NCBI GenBank assembly: GCA_964581605.1
Contig: CAZOPF010000016.1
Location: forward strand, 1-64,000
Length of the DNA stretch: 64,000 nt
Origin: CAADGU01 sp964581605
GTDB lineage: Bacteria; Chloroflexota; Anaerolineae; Promineifilales; Promineifilaceae
Direction of reading: 5' to 3'
In this document: piece after piece, positions 63,301 through 64,000 of the stretch
How the letters are laid out: every line of letters begins with the position of its first letter
How positions within the stretch are numbered: the stretch's first letter is position 1
Notes under the pieces: generated by a model
Database searches by the model: none
What the model was told of the DNA's origin: nothing
Seen by the model: only the letters and a program-made list of their open reading frames with translations
Made by a program: the position numbers and the translations under genes

Positions 63301-64000
63301 GTTCAAGTTGTTTGAAGGCAGCAACAATATCGAAGTCCACTATATGGATGCGCCTTCGGATGGCAGCAATCAGTCGGCGGGTATTGAGAACCAGAACGGT
63401 ACCGTTGGGTTACAGTACTACTATGGGACAGGCAATACCGGCCAAAGTGTGGCTGTCTGTTATCTCTATCCCGGACAGTTCTCTTGCGGCAGCGGTGGCT
63501 CAGATGCGCCGTGGCTGATTGAGACGCCAGATAGTGGTACGGTTGCCGGTTTTGGTGGGACGATGGATGTGAACATTGTGTTTGATGCCACTGGCATTAC
63601 GCAGACAGGTACGTATACGGCAAATATCTTCTTCAGCGGTACGTTTGACAATGCGGTGATGCCGGCAACGGCCGTGTTGCATGTGGAAGATGTGGCCTAT
63701 GGTCTGGAGATGTCTGGCGATATGGCCGCTTCTGGCGCGCCGGGTGAGATGGTGATGTACACCATGACCATTACCAACACCGGTAATGTTGCAGACACCT
63801 TTAATCTGGTAGCGACCGGCCATGACTGGACGACCACACTCTCAAACAGCAGTGTTTCGCTGGGCGTGGGTCAGGTGGCTACGGTGATGGTGCATGTGAC
63901 TATTCCCACCGGTGCTACCAACGGTGAAACGGATACGACGACTGTGACCGTTACATCTGTTGGTGATCCTGGCATCAATGGGACGGCGGATATGACGACT
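57376..64000 (+). CDS. Giant secreted multidomain protein, partial (3' end outside window)
   Basis: More than 2,100 codons. GTG start with a good AAGGAGG. Signal peptide (MKTASRIFITLFVLLGLAGF). A propeller-like region opens with GVTPPDTNGDVGPNHYVQMT. Next come carboxypeptidase-regulatory-like domains (about 59030-59290 and 60100-60330) flanking a MAM/jelly-roll-like domain (59585-60090, NWTATGLWHQESQ), then repeats of an EIEEWMSIGDIVTNTVTVTN beta domain. After the 100-N gap (62135-62234) coding resumes in a frame one base off and stays open to 64000. Later parts include a nidogen-like region (FNYYGTDYNDVYISSNGFLT) and an alpha-galactosidase NEW3-like domain at the end. Probably a cell-surface or adhesion protein. 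Confidence 0.85.
60580..60712 (+). repeat. Near-identical 133-bp repeat, copy A
   Basis: Encodes the GLAPADGEAVAKSDAPIVRV-type segment and the first part of the following domain. Copy B at 62002-62134 has the same length and only a few silent or conservative differences. This repeat lies just before the position of the second scaffold gap and explains it. Confidence 0.85.
62002..62134 (+). repeat. Near-identical 133-bp repeat, copy B
   Basis: Partner of copy A at 60580. It stops at the first N of the gap. The sequence after the gap matches the segment from 61311 of the first unit, so about 600 bp equivalent to 60713-61310 is probably missing. Confidence 0.85.
62135..62234. other. Scaffold gap (100 N) in repeat region
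   Basis: Exactly 100 N. Both flanks match the first repeat unit about 600 bp apart, so the true gap is likely close to that size; the frame change after it is an artefact of the placeholder. Confidence 0.92.

Noticed and set aside
1..64000. tRNA, rRNA or insertion sequence
   Set aside because: No cloverleaf, rRNA motif, transposase or terminal repeats with target duplication were seen.

Overview
Organism and overall character. The window is a GC-moderate bacterial scaffold that looks like Chloroflexota (Anaerolineae or a neighbouring class). This is an inference from gene content: long Pro/Thr-rich membrane kinases, a SARP regulator, choice-of-anchor secreted proteins, baeRF, and a contractile injection locus. 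Three runs of exactly 100 N (12951-13050, 20042-20141, 62135-62234) mark scaffold gaps, so this is probably a draft or metagenome-derived assembly. Two DNA-level signatures run through it: the 8-bp palindrome ACGGCCGT, seen dozens of times in all reading frames, and intergenic tandem octamers related to TAATTGGG / GTGATTGA / AAGTGATC, often arranged as long perfect hairpins. Layout. (1) 105-16928: the baseplate and spike half of an extracellular contractile injection system (eCIS): LysM adaptor, VgrG/gp27-gp5-like spike, PAAR-like DUF4280 tip, gp25, baseplate J-like wedge, then four cargo-type proteins sharing a bipartite N-terminal motif, their candidate partners, and a gpI-like tail protein carrying an N-terminal FHA domain. 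Sheath, tube and AAA ATPase genes are not in the window and may lie upstream. (2) 17198-39017: a signalling and secretion block: SARP regulator, VWA-TM-FHA receptor, soluble Ser/Thr kinase, a second kinase whose TM/FecR-like half is separated by three in-frame TAA codons, a minus-strand YukD-like-FHA protein, WXG100, a three-ATPase FtsK/EccC protein, a secreted CHAP hydrolase, an active kinase-FHA-TM protein with calcium-repeat ectodomain, a pseudokinase-FHA-TM-M14-like protein with all its active sites degraded, and a PP2C phosphatase with a FecR-like ectodomain. (3) 39068-47517: deoxynucleoside kinase, secreted protein, GntR regulator, protocatechuate 3,4-dioxygenase genes pcaH/pcaG with a MetE-like gene, tex on the minus strand, and a small protein ending in a bacterial death-like effector-associated domain. 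(4) 47579-64000: a nested choice-of-anchor/phytase-like secreted protein (minus), D-aminoacylase, a two-component system, an HtrA-like lipoprotein protease, a baeRF protein, and a giant secreted multidomain protein running off the end. How the genes work together (inference). Regions 1 and 2 read as one accessory island. The machine parts resemble an eCIS and a rearranged type VIIb secretion system (WXG100, EsaB-like ubiquitin fold, EssC-like ATPase, and an EssB-like pseudokinase). Kinases, a PP2C phosphatase and five FHA-bearing proteins, one fused to the baseplate, could control assembly or firing by threonine phosphorylation, by analogy with the PpkA/PppA/Fha control of type VI secretion.
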